In this document: piece by piece, positions 11,426 to 20,170 of the stretch
Layout of the letters: every line of letters begins with the position of its first letter
How positions within the stretch are numbered: the stretch's first letter is position 1
Notes under the pieces: generated by a model
What the model saw: the letters and a program-made list of their open reading frames with translations, nothing else
What the model was told of the DNA's origin: nothing
Databases searched by the model: none
Position numbers and translations under genes: made by a program
DNA from: Rhizopus sp. PT2906
Taxonomy: Eukaryota > Mucoromycota > Mucoromycetes > Mucorales > Rhizopodaceae
Assembly (NCBI GenBank): GCA_025529335.1
Contig: JAMYHX010000384.1
Location: 1-42,096, forward strand
Length of the DNA stretch: 42,096 nucleotides
Direction of reading: 5' to 3'

Positions 11426-11928
11426 ATGAGGTGAGTTGCATCTTGTTACCTTTTACAATGGTTCATTTATATACTTCATATAGCTCACTTGTCACTAAAC
11501 CCAAATCTGAGATGACAGAAGAAGAACTTCGTCAACAAGAAGAACTCGAATTCAACACGGGTCCTCTTTCAGTCCTGCAACAATCTGTCAAGAACAACAA
11601 TCAAATTTTGATTAGTTGTCGTAATAATCATAAATTGTTGGCTCGTGTGAAGGCATTTGATCGTCACTGTAACATGGTTCTTGAAAATGTCAAGGAGGTA
11701 ATAAACAACAAAAATCAATAGTAATTACAATGCTAAATCGCGTTTAATAGATGTGGACTGAAACTCCTCGTACCGGAAAGGGATCCAAAGCAAAGCCTGT
11801 GAACAAGGACCGCTTCGTCAGCAAGATGTTCCTTCGTGGCGATACTGTCGTGTTAGGTATGAGAAAAGGATAAAGGCATATGATGGCGTACTCACTATCT
11901 ACCTATAGTTCTCAGAAACACTGTATAA
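11426..11928 (+). CDS. SMD2: Small nuclear ribonucleoprotein Sm D2 (114 aa, 4 exons)
   Basis: Core Sm-ring protein of spliceosomal U1, U2, U4 and U5 snRNPs, pairing with SmD1 around the Sm site. Exons are 11426-11430, 11484-11697, 11751-11856 and 11909-11928; joined length is 345 nt. The first coding exon is only ATGAG, followed by a perfect GTGAGT donor. The protein starts MSSLVTKPKSEMTEEELRQQ and contains the Sm1 motif (LLARVKAFDRHCNMVLENV) and the Sm2 motif (FLRGDTVVLVLRN), with the Gly-Asp and Arg-Gly residues used for RNA contact. The last exon supplies only VLRNTV and the stop. Length matches SmD2 of other fungi (about 110-118 aa). It is convergent with the F-box gene, with 110 nt between stops. 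The same window also encodes U1 snRNA, one of its RNA partners. Confidence 0.95.
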
Positions 11929-12038
11929 AAAATATCAGAAAGAATAAAGCATACATTATCTATCACTCATACAACAGACATACACACATACGTACGCAGA
12001 TGATTCTCTTCTTTTCTTTCTTTCTCTTTCTCTATCTT

Positions 12039-13658
12039 TTATTGAACACACCACACAGGTTCAGGATAAGATTTGATAAAGACAATATTGGATTGATTAT
12101 CCCTCTTCACGATCACATCTTCCGGCCATGTTGATATCGGTCTACTTAGTTTGCCTAGCCGAAATAGTCTCAGCAGAGGTAGATTACGTAGCAATACAGC
12201 CTGCAGTTCGGTCTTTTCGATCCATTTTCCGCCATCAGAGATTGTCAAACATGTCATCTTTTTTAGACTCGATCCTATTGATCTAATGCTATTAACTGGC
12301 AGATAGACAGAGTAAAGGTAGAGTTCCTTCAGATTGACAAGTAGTGGGATCCCTAGAGAATAGTTATCATCGTCTTTATCCCCTTGTGGTGTCTTCAGCC
12401 TTAGTTCGAATATCTCTAGGGATGATCCAGCCACAGACCGACAAAATTGATGCAAGGTCGTTGCGCGAAAGGCGGGAAAGCATAGTCTAAGTTCGACCAG
12501 GTGCTGACACTGGAATAATCTCGAAAAGGCCTCGTCTACGAAACGCAAACTGTGTTCAATCGTGGCGTAATTGGCGGCGGGTAATACTGATGTCTTGATG
12601 GGATGCTTATTCGTTCTTTGTTGAGGTAGTTCCATTTGTTGTTGTTGTTGTCCTGGGAGTTGTCGACGAGCAGCAAACGGTTTGAGATATATGTTCATCT
12701 TGGGTGATAGATCGAGTCTTTCGAGAATATCAACATTCAGCTGCTCGATCACGACCGTCAATGAGCCCATACGCATACGAGTAAGTCGAAAATCCTTGAG
12801 ATTCTTCATACAAGCAATTGCATTGCTGATAGCCGTGATCTGGCTTTGATCGTCACAGGATAGGTGAAGACATTCAAGATTTCTTGCATGCTGTCCGAGA
12901 CTGAGGATGGTCAGGTAGGTCAAGTCAATATTGAGCATCTTCAAACTTATCAATTGACTGCCGACGACCCGCAAGAGGGTCTGGAGGGCTGGCTGGCTAA
13001 CGATGCAAGATGATATGTCTAAATGTCGAATATGGCGGAACTGCTCAAATGGCTTACATAGCCAACGAGGAGGCGTTAGCTCCTGGTATTGCATTGATAG
13101 TGACTGAAGGTGATGCAATGGATAAAGCATATCTAATATCAGAATAAACGGAATCTTTAGTTGTTCCACGTGTCTTTTGGAAAGGTCCATGGTCATGGAA
13201 GATAGATCATGAGAAGGTCGCACTTGAAATACGTGATCACGAAGCTGTTCGAATGCCCTTGGCTGTTCCCTATCGTATTCCGTCTCGTTTGATAGACGAT
13301 ACCCGTTGATGTTTAGTTCTGTCAAGTTTGTAAAGGTCTTGGATAGTGCCTGTAACATGGTTTCTGATAGACCTCTACAGCCACTAATATCTAAAGCAGA
13401 AACAACGCTTGAAGTGGAGTCATTGCCGGAAGAAAAGGGAGCCAAAGAAATACCGCAATTCTTGAAGAATGTCAAGAGTACTGTATTATGTATAGACGGG
13501 AAGGGTGAGAGGTCAAGTCGTGACCAACAGGTAGGATGCGAGGAAAGTAAAATGTTGAAATGTGTACATGTTTGTAAAAGTTGACATTTATCCTGAATGC
13601 TGGGTATATCATAAACTATACGCAATAAAATTTCAGCAGGCAAGTCTAAAAGATTCAT
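12039..13658 (-). CDS. F-box protein with leucine-rich repeats (539 aa)
   Basis: Intronless frame from ATG at 13658 to TAA at 12039. Residues 1-45 are an F-box (MNLLDLPAEILLRIVYDIPS .. LLQTCTHFNILLSSHPTCW), the Skp1-docking module of SCF ubiquitin ligases. The rest is an irregular leucine-rich repeat array, for example VSALDISGCRGLSETMLQAL, FRHIRHLDISSCIVSQPALQ and KNLKDFRLTRM, which normally selects the substrate. A short Gln run (GQQQQQ, about residue 335) interrupts the repeats. It has no signal peptide or membrane segment. Substrate cannot be inferred; F-box/LRR genes are numerous and divergent in these fungi. The lack of introns contrasts with intron-rich neighbours, which is common for expanded F-box families. 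Confidence 0.88.
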   Translation of the reverse strand: MNLLDLPAEILLRIVYDIPSIQDKCQLLQTCTHFNILLSSHPTCWSRLDLSPFPSIHNTVLLTFFKNCGISLAPFSSGNDSTSSVVSALDISGCRGLSETMLQALSKTFTNLTELNINGYRLSNETEYDREQPRAFEQLRDHVFQVRPSHDLSSMTMDLSKRHVEQLKIPFILILDMLYPLHHLQSLSMQYQELTPPRWLCKPFEQFRHIRHLDISSCIVSQPALQTLLRVVGSQLISLKMLNIDLTYLTILSLGQHARNLECLHLSCDDQSQITAISNAIACMKNLKDFRLTRMRMGSLTVVIEQLNVDILERLDLSPKMNIYLKPFAARRQLPGQQQQQMELPQQRTNKHPIKTSVLPAANYATIEHSLRFVDEAFSRLFQCQHLVELRLCFPAFRATTLHQFCRSVAGSSLEIFELRLKTPQGDKDDDNYSLGIPLLVNLKELYLYSVYLPVNSIRSIGSSLKKMTCLTISDGGKWIEKTELQAVLLRNLPLLRLFRLGKLSRPISTWPEDVIVKRDNQSNIVFIKSYPEPVWCVQ

Positions 13659-13889
13659 TCAAGGCAAGATAAAGATAAAAACAATAAACAAAATTATGCA
13701 ACAGAAACAAAAGAATGACGTACAGATCTCAATTGGTCACCTTTTTTGAGTCACATTTTAGAATAAAGATTGTTCTTTACTAAATAATCCTCGATATGAC
13801 CTGACAATATGTGTCTTAATTGGTAATACTAGTATTCCTACCATACAAAAATTTAGTAAAAATCAAAGTTTTTGGATCAAGTAAAATCA
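13659..13889. other. 5' flank of the F-box gene
   Basis: AT-rich spacer of 231 nt with no visible gene. It leads into relic sequence on the same strand. Confidence 0.4.
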
Positions 13890-14342
13890 TCAGACATCTT
13901 CTTTACCTGTAACGATCTTTATCCCAGAAGGGAAACTGTGTTCATTACGGCGATTTAAAAAACGTTTAATTTCTTCTATACTTAGAAGGTCGACCTCTTC
14001 CATCCCAAATTGAAAGAGAAATAGACAGCATATTCTTGCAAGCGTTGATTTATGGCATATAATAGTGAATCACCATCACCTGCAGAAGCTTCTTTATAAT
14101 ATTTGCATTTATAGTAACTTTTGTTGGCGTGTCCTGTCTCCTGACAGTCTTTACAAACCATGTCTATAGATTAGATATCAATATATCAGTGAGTATTTTG
14201 CAAGTATCATATGCATTATATGAGGTTCACCTTTAAGCGCGTCATCTATGTTTTCTATCAATTTTCGTTTATTAATAGCTTGCTCTTTCTTCTTTTGAAT
14301 AATGTTTTTAAACATGTCAATATTGTTATCAAAGTTGCTTAA
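13890..14342 (-). pseudogene. Relic gene with CCHC-like zinc knuckle (probably transposon-derived)
   Basis: On the minus strand a pyrimidine-rich acceptor (ending near 14340) precedes an exon reading NNIDMFKNIIQKKKEQAINK and IENIDDALK. It is followed by an intron with GTGAAC..CTATAG borders (about 14231-14164) and then MVCKDCQETGHANKSYYKCK, a CxxC..GH..C zinc-knuckle pattern. The frame then breaks: the continuation FGMEEVDLLSIEEIKRFLNR .. KIVTGKEDV, ending at 13890, is in another frame. No start exon is visible, and upstream the sequence runs into the Tc1 relic. Intact intron borders with a shifted frame suggest a recently decayed gene. Zinc-knuckle proteins like this are often parts of mobile elements in these fungi, but I cannot name the element. 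Confidence 0.45.
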
Positions 14343-14535
14343 AAAGAGAAAGAAAGTAATAGGTTCATAATTTCATTTTATTTTGGGACTTTTTGTGGTC
14401 AGGGACAAGTGTGGATCAAATCAAGAGACCATACGGATTCCTCTAAATGACTGATACTTACTTTATTGTATAGCTACTCTTATCGATAGAGTTTCTCCTT
14501 TTTACAAACAGGTCCTTTTCAATTGCTTTTGACAA

Positions 14536-15651
14536 TTGCCCACAGCTATTCAACCGGGTTTAGCTTTGGTGAATAGGATGAAAAGAACACATTTGCAGTA
14601 TCAACAAAAGAAGGTGGTCCTTATCAGTCATGCAAAGAGAGAAAGTATTGAGGGTATTTATTACCTTAGAAAAGCAGGGTATTCTTATGACAGCATCGCA
14701 GACATAGACGAAATAGCTGAATCAATAATACAAAGCACAATTGATAAACTAACAAGGCTGTATTGCCTCTACTAATCAATACAAAAGATAGAATCCGCAA
14801 AAATCAATGAGAGATCCAAGAGACTGCTTATGAGGACCATAGGAGACGATCCATTCGCAACATACGACGGCCTGAGATTAAAATTGCGTAAAGTAGATGT
14901 AAAGGTCGGTAGTAAACTGTTATCAGCAGCTTGAAGAGGATGGAGTATGGCTCTTATATTGCTGCTCATAATCCAGCGATGGACAAATGAGCACATGAAG
15001 AAAAGGCTTCGCTGGGCCCATAAACATGCCAATTGGACGGTTGAACAGTGGTCTAGCGTCATTTGGAGCGATAAATCTCGGTTCACCGTTACTGGTAACC
15101 ATGGTGATGCCAGAGTCATCAGAAAAGTTGGTGAACGATATGAAGCTAAGCATACTGTACCAACGAAGAAGTATGGAGATGATGAAGTGATGATTTAGAA
15201 CTGCTTTCATGCCAATGGTTTTGGTCCTTTGGTCTTGGTTGACGGCACAGTTGATCAAGACAAATATATCAATATTTTAGCTTAAAGCTTCCATACCTGG
15301 TTCGCGCAACTCTGCCAGCAAGAGAATAGAGACTTCATATTCCAAAAGGATGGGGCTAGCTGCCATACTGGTGGCTATGCACGATGGTGGAAGGAAACCC
15401 ACCAGATCAGGAGCTTTGAGTACTGGCCTGCACAAAGTCCTGATTTGAGCCCGATAGAGCATGTTTGGGCCGCTTTGGGTAAACTTATCAAGGAAAGAAG
15501 AAGTGAGATAAGAAATACCGAAGAGTTGAGCATTGTATTGAGAGAAGAGTGGGAGACAATAAGCCCTTAATTGGCGGCATGTTTGGTCGGAAGCATGGAG
15601 GCTCATTGTGAGGCAGTAATTGAGGCAAAAGGAAGGTGGACGAAGTATTGA
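14536..15651 (+). pseudogene. Dead Tc1/mariner transposase
   Basis: The order of motifs on the plus strand is that of a Tc1-type DDE transposase. There is a helix-turn-helix-like start (RESIEGIYYLRKAGYSYDSI, 14640-14700) and then RLRWAHKHANWTVEQW. The first catalytic Asp is in VIWSDKSRFTV (about 15060-15085). The second is in FQKDGASCHTGG (about 15338-15370), and the third acidic residue is the Glu of QSPDLSPIEHVW, 35 residues later. The frame is broken by stops near 14934, 15198, 15283 and 15570 and by frameshifts, so no active enzyme can be made. I could not identify the terminal inverted repeats; the element probably extends from about 14400 to 15690. It sits between two minus-strand zinc-finger relics. 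Confidence 0.85.
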
Positions 15652-15856
15652 TTTTTCTTTTTAAATAATCATGTCAAGGCGTATTTTTTATTAACGTGCA
15701 ATCTCAAGACCCTGAATATGAAGAGCAATGGCTTTCCAAACATTTGTCGTATAATTTGCGGAATATTGATTTACATTTTGGTACGAAACCGAGTTATTGT
15801 TTATTCTTTACTGACAAGAGTACTAACAACAATAGTCAATACCTCAAGCGGGAACG

Positions 15857-16057
15857 TGCTCGGCAGGGTTTTATTCTGGGTCTGCCTCTAGGCCTGATAG
15901 AGAGTTCGCTTCCTTCATCTCGCTGAGTTCGACGTCTGCGATGTGTGACTGCAGCTTGCTATTTGCATGCTTGACAGGTACGATGACGTGAATCAACGGG
16001 TAAAGGTGCATGGCAGGAAGAGCAGCTGGTTATATTTTGGTTGTTGTTGTTTTCCAT
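15857..16057 (-). pseudogene. Relic of a zinc-ribbon, basic DNA-binding-like protein
   Basis: Read from an ATG at 16057 on the minus strand: MENNNNQNITSCSSCHAPLP, then HRTCQACK, a CxxC..CxxC ribbon, followed at once by an in-frame stop. The frame then continues with a basic stretch (THRRRRTQRDEG, IRPRGRPRIKPCRARSRLR) that contains an AT-hook-like RGRPR motif. The stop and short length suggest a decayed copy. Similar Cys-pair plus basic-linker N-termini occur in mobile-element proteins of Mucorales. Whether it belonged with the zinc-knuckle relic before Tc1 insertion is unknown. Confidence 0.35.
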
Positions 16058-18058
16058 TTTTCTAATAAGCGTCAAGATGGGAACATAATGTTAGTGAATA
16101 GGAACTATATGAATTGGTCTTTTATTCTCTTTTCAAGGCATGTTCATACCTGATTCTTTTAAAAGGGTTTTATTTTAAAATAAATATCAGGAGAGAGAGA
16201 GAAAGCTCATATGATTGTGGTCCGAGGCTCGGTTCGAACAAATAACAAAAAAGATTCAGAGTGCGGTGTATTTCCGGTAAAAGTGTGTGCTACTTGCATA
16301 TTTTCCGACTATTTTCCGGCATATTGTTTTTGTTTCAATTCCAGTATACATATTAGAGTGATTGCACCTTATTCAGAAATTATTCGCACAGTGATAAAAG
16401 ATAATTTCAGACAACAAATCTTAGGGCTGGCTGGAGAATAGCTGATCTTACTATTTGGTCCAAAGAAGAAAAGAAAAGATTAGATTATCTATATTAAGTC
16501 TTTAACAGCCTTTTCATTTTGTTATAAAGTGTTGGCTACATCTATCTTCTTTTCTCTCAAAAATATCAAGTTCATTTTATGTATTATTATCCGTTGTCAA
16601 GTTGGAAGTTATTCCTGAATGATGTAATTAATGGACTATATTTGCCGGCTTTGAAAGATTTCAAACCTTTGCTTGTTATTTTTCAAGATGTATAATATAC
16701 CTAGTCCTAAGAAATAGCGGCATTATGTGATGTGGCTCTTGTTTGCGCCGTCGAGCAACATTAACTGTCTGAAATTAATCAGGATTCCTTCTCAAACAGT
16801 TCCAAGATACAAATCAAAAGATATCATTCAATCAGCAATAGTATCATGACAATTGATCATAATGTTTCTTTAAATAATCAAATCTTGGAGAAAAGTCATT
16901 CAAAAGAAGAAACGCAGGCACATAAATTTTTTTATAGAAAGAAGCATTCATGTTTAAAGCTAAAAACATTGGTCGATAGTGTGTCCATATTAGCTGGATC
17001 ATCACAAAAAGACTAGTAGTAGATTTGTCATGATGTAATAATATATATTATCATTCTTTGTTGGAATAACAAGCAATTCATACGATATCAAGCTCTATTC
17101 TTTGCAATTGATTCTACAAGAGGTTCTGGAGCATCCGTCGGTTAAACTATCTTTTTTAAAATCTATTTTTATTCCATTTTCTGCAAAAACACACTCATCT
17201 TCCGACTGATACGCTTAAAAAGGAACCATCAAGATAAATAACTTGAAATGCATTTATATTCTTTTCCTTTTCTTCTAACAATGCCTTTATAAAACAAAAA
17301 AAAAGCATAAAATATTGAAAAGCAATAAAGAGTAATATTCCCTTACAGATTTCTTTAGACTTGCATGCATCGGTCATTATAAACACGTAAAGATTTTTTT
17401 GCGCGTTTAATCATTTTTATTGGCCGAGTTTTGGATCGCCCAGACCTGGGCTCTTGGTTGCCCTCCTTCTTCTGCACTTGAAAAAGATGGCGTGTCGTCA
17501 GTAACTGTCAAAGAAGATCTAGATTTTCAACAGTCTTTTTTTTTTAGAAAAAAAAGGAAGAAAAAAAAGCAAAAGGAGAGCCCTGGTACTACAATGAATC
17601 AAGGTTTCCATTTTGTTATACAAAAGAAAGATAAAAGTGCTACCGTAGTTACAACAATAATATAAAAAAATAATGAGTAATTTAGACGAGAGGGACAAGA
17701 ATGAGGTCTTTTTTTTTTATTTAGAAATGACGAAATAGTCTAAAAGTTTATGTAACATAAGATTGCAGTTGTACCTTGATAATCCTTTCGTTGAGGTTAA
17801 ATTCGATCAGAAGATTGGTCGAATTCAAGAGCAATAATTGATTTGCGAAACCAGGCAAATCATTAATATTTATTTTAATCAGGGACACCAATGAGTTACC
17901 ATGACGGGTCCACAGTGTTATAAAAGTATAATAGGCCTTTTCTCTCTTTCTCTCTTTTCTTCTTCTTTACATTCACTTTCCTTTCTCTTTTTTTATAACC
18001 TTTCGCTGCAGGTTCAGCCTCATCCCTATCCAATCCTTTGAAAAAGAAACATAACGAC
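16058..18058. other. Gene-poor AT-rich spacer ending in the GH17 promoter
   Basis: About 2 kb with no supported gene. Short open stretches (for example 16211-16441 and 17420-17665, plus strand) lack recognisable motifs and are probably chance or debris. Near the 3' end TATAAAAG at 17919-17926 lies 133 nt before the GH17 ATG, followed by a long CT tract (about 17938-17990) that probably forms the promoter/5'UTR. Confidence 0.45.
17919..17926 (+). promoter_or_regulatory. TATA box of the GH17 gene (putative)
   Basis: TATAAAAG is followed by a pyrimidine-rich initiation region (about 17938-17990) and the GH17 start codon at 18059. This is a classical fungal promoter layout. Confidence 0.5.
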
Positions 18059-18919
18059 ATGCAACTGATATTTATTCTTGCCGTTGCTCTCATTGCTCAA
18101 TTAGCTGGCCTTGTTCAAGCTCTTCCTGTCGAACGTCGCTCTGGATCCATCAAGGGTGTGACCTACACGGCTCGTAACTCGGATGGTTCTTGTCAATCTG
18201 CCTCTCAAATTGCAGATTCCGTCAAGTTGATGAAATCAAAAGGTATCATGCACATCCGTACGTACTCACAAGAATGCAATCAACTTTCAGCGATCTTGAG
18301 CGCTATTGATGCCCAAGGTGGTGGCATGACAGTACTGGCAGCTGTTTGGATCGATGGTACTAGCAATGATGATCAGGAAATAGCCACTTTGAAATCAGTC
18401 TTGGCAAAGAACATCGGTAATCAATACATCCGTGGTATCTTGGTGGGCAATGAAGTCCTTTTCAATAACGTCATGTCTGAAGCTAGTTTGATCAGCAAGA
18501 TCAACCAAGTCAAGGCCTTTGCCAAAGATTACTCTGTCGGAACTGCTGAAACTCCTAGTGGATTATCTAGCAAGCTGGTCTCTGCTTGTGATATGGTCTC
18601 TGCCAATCTTTATCCGTTCTTTGCCCCAGTAGACATCAACAGCGCTATGAGCAACCTCAACTTACAATACAATAACGTCAAAGCTGTAGCTGGCTCTAAA
18701 GAAGTATTGATTACTGAAACTGGATGGCCTAGTAGTGGATCTCCTCTTGGTAGTGCCGTTCCAAGTCAAGCAAATGGTCAAAAGTATGTTACGGGCCTCA
18801 TGCAATCTTCTCTTCCTTATTATTATTTTGAATGGCAAGATTCTGATTGGAAACAATCTGACACTGAAGCAAGTTTTGGTTTGCTCGATAGCTCTGGAAA
18901 GATGAAGTATACTTTTTAA
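18059..18919 (+). CDS. Secreted GH17 glucan 1,3-beta-glucosidase / glucanosyltransferase (286 aa)
   Basis: Glycoside hydrolase family 17, acting on beta-1,3-glucan at the cell wall or outside the cell. A codon before the first ATG is open, but the ATG at 18059 begins a clear signal peptide (MQLIFILAVALIAQLAGLVQA) with likely cleavage after residue 21. The catalytic pair is visible: Glu132 in ILVGNEVL (acid/base) and Glu220 in LITETGWPSSG (nucleophile). The strand motif KGVTYTARNSDGSCQSASQI opens the TIM barrel, and YYYFEWQDSDWK closes it near the active site. At 286 aa it is a bare catalytic domain without a Ser/Thr-rich linker or GPI signal, like yeast Scw/Bgl2 enzymes. It is intronless. AATAAA-type signals follow (about 18951-18960). 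The next gene downstream also encodes a secreted surface protein. Confidence 0.93.
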   Translation: MQLIFILAVALIAQLAGLVQALPVERRSGSIKGVTYTARNSDGSCQSASQIADSVKLMKSKGIMHIRTYSQECNQLSAILSAIDAQGGGMTVLAAVWIDGTSNDDQEIATLKSVLAKNIGNQYIRGILVGNEVLFNNVMSEASLISKINQVKAFAKDYSVGTAETPSGLSSKLVSACDMVSANLYPFFAPVDINSAMSNLNLQYNNVKAVAGSKEVLITETGWPSSGSPLGSAVPSQANGQKYVTGLMQSSLPYYYFEWQDSDWKQSDTEASFGLLDSSGKMKYTF

Positions 18920-19544
18920 ATCGATCTTGAATCACATAGATACATTTATAGTAAATAAAATCGATCTGAAGCCATTAAATACCTTCTTTTTTTTTGCGTC
19001 ATGTGCTTACAATAGTTGATCTGTATTTGCCAAATACAAGCACAATGCGATTCAAATTATTTCTAATGTTTGTTGTCTTCAAAAGATATGTTACTTGGCA
19101 ACAGTTTTTTTTTTTAAAAAAAAAGTTTATTGTGTACAATGAAGAAGCAAAAATGGTAATGGCCCATTTGTATCCCAATTGCATAGAAACAACTGTTTGA
19201 ACAAGAAAAAAATTATTTCTTTTCATTTGAATAGTAAAGCGACACATTCGTTGAAAATCCAAGCTTTAAAAATATAAATCAGGGATAAACATAATTGCAA
19301 ATATAAAAGTTGAATATACACGCTTAATGAGAAAGCTGTACAATCAAAGCCCTATAAATAAATCGAAATTTTTATTGTACTACTATTGTGCACCCTTTTA
19401 CTGTTGATTTTCACTTTGTGTTGCAGGAAAAGAATCTCTTTACCCTACGTCTGGAACACAGAAAAAAATAAAATCAGCTCTTTCTCTCTTTATTTCATCA
19501 CTACCCTCTTTCTTTCCTTTCCTTTCCCCTCTTCTTTTTTCATC
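18920..19544. other. Spacer between GH17 and the secreted GPI-like protein gene
   Basis: 625 nt with no gene seen. It contains a T11A9 self-complementary tract (19105-19124), a TATAAATA at 19353-19360 and a pyrimidine-rich leader (about 19475-19540) before the next ATG. Confidence 0.45.
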
Positions 19545-20033
19545 ATGATCTCTCGTACTTTCCTTTTATTACTTTTCATCTCGCTTGTGCATGCACAACT
19601 CGGTGGCATGATCCTTTCTCCCGCTCAAAACGATACAGTTCAAGTTGGCAAATATACAGATATCGTATTTCAATACAACAACGAAGGCCCTGGGGATTAC
19701 ACCGTCGATATTCAGATCTGGCAAGATGCTGCAGTTGAACAGCTTATTAGTAATATCACCATCAACCATCCTATCAAATCTGGAAATTCTTCTGGCGTTC
19801 ACGTTGATTTTGTGTACAATGATACCTTTAGCTGGAAAGTACCTCATGGATTAAACGAGACGTTCTATTTGACTGTTATCGAACATGTTGTCAAAAAGCC
19901 AAGTAATCAGACAGTCAGTCTACGTTCTCGTCCAGTGATGCTTCATACAAGTTCGGCCAACGCTTGGAATCTTTGTTCACTTGCTTTTACGGTCACCGTA
20001 TCCTTATTAACACTCTCTTACTTGTCTATTTAA
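19545..20033 (+). CDS. Small secreted, probably GPI-anchored surface protein (162 aa)
   Basis: Taken from the ATG at 19545, which starts a signal peptide (MISRTFLLLLFISLVHA, cleavage after residue 17); a longer upstream open stretch is only leader. The mature part begins QLGGMILSPAQNDTVQVGKY and reads as a single all-beta, Ig-like domain similar in style to the Kre9/Knh1 N-terminal family. It has several N-glycosylation sites (NDT, NIT, NSS, NDT, NET, NQT). The C-terminus ends in a hydrophobic segment (LCSLAFTVTVSLLTLSYLSI) after small residues SSAN, as expected of a GPI-attachment signal. Motifs SWKVPHGLNETFYLTVIEHV and RSRPVMLHTS are typical of a family of small mucoralean surface proteins of unknown function. 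A role in cell-wall assembly is inference. Confidence 0.8.
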   Translation: MISRTFLLLLFISLVHAQLGGMILSPAQNDTVQVGKYTDIVFQYNNEGPGDYTVDIQIWQDAAVEQLISNITINHPIKSGNSSGVHVDFVYNDTFSWKVPHGLNETFYLTVIEHVVKKPSNQTVSLRSRPVMLHTSSANAWNLCSLAFTVTVSLLTLSYLSI

Positions 20034-20170
20034 TGCGTCCAAAGAAAGCGTGCTTGCTGTTTAATTTTTTACTTATTCAATAAACCTTAATAATACTCTT
20101 TTCTAATACAAATTAACGATAAACTTAAGAGGAATAGACGAAAATACATTCACTTTGATTTCTTTTTTTA

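Noticed and set aside
16220..16245. GGTTCGAAC resembling a tRNA T-arm
   Set aside because: No matching acceptor stem, D-arm or anticodon arm on either strand.
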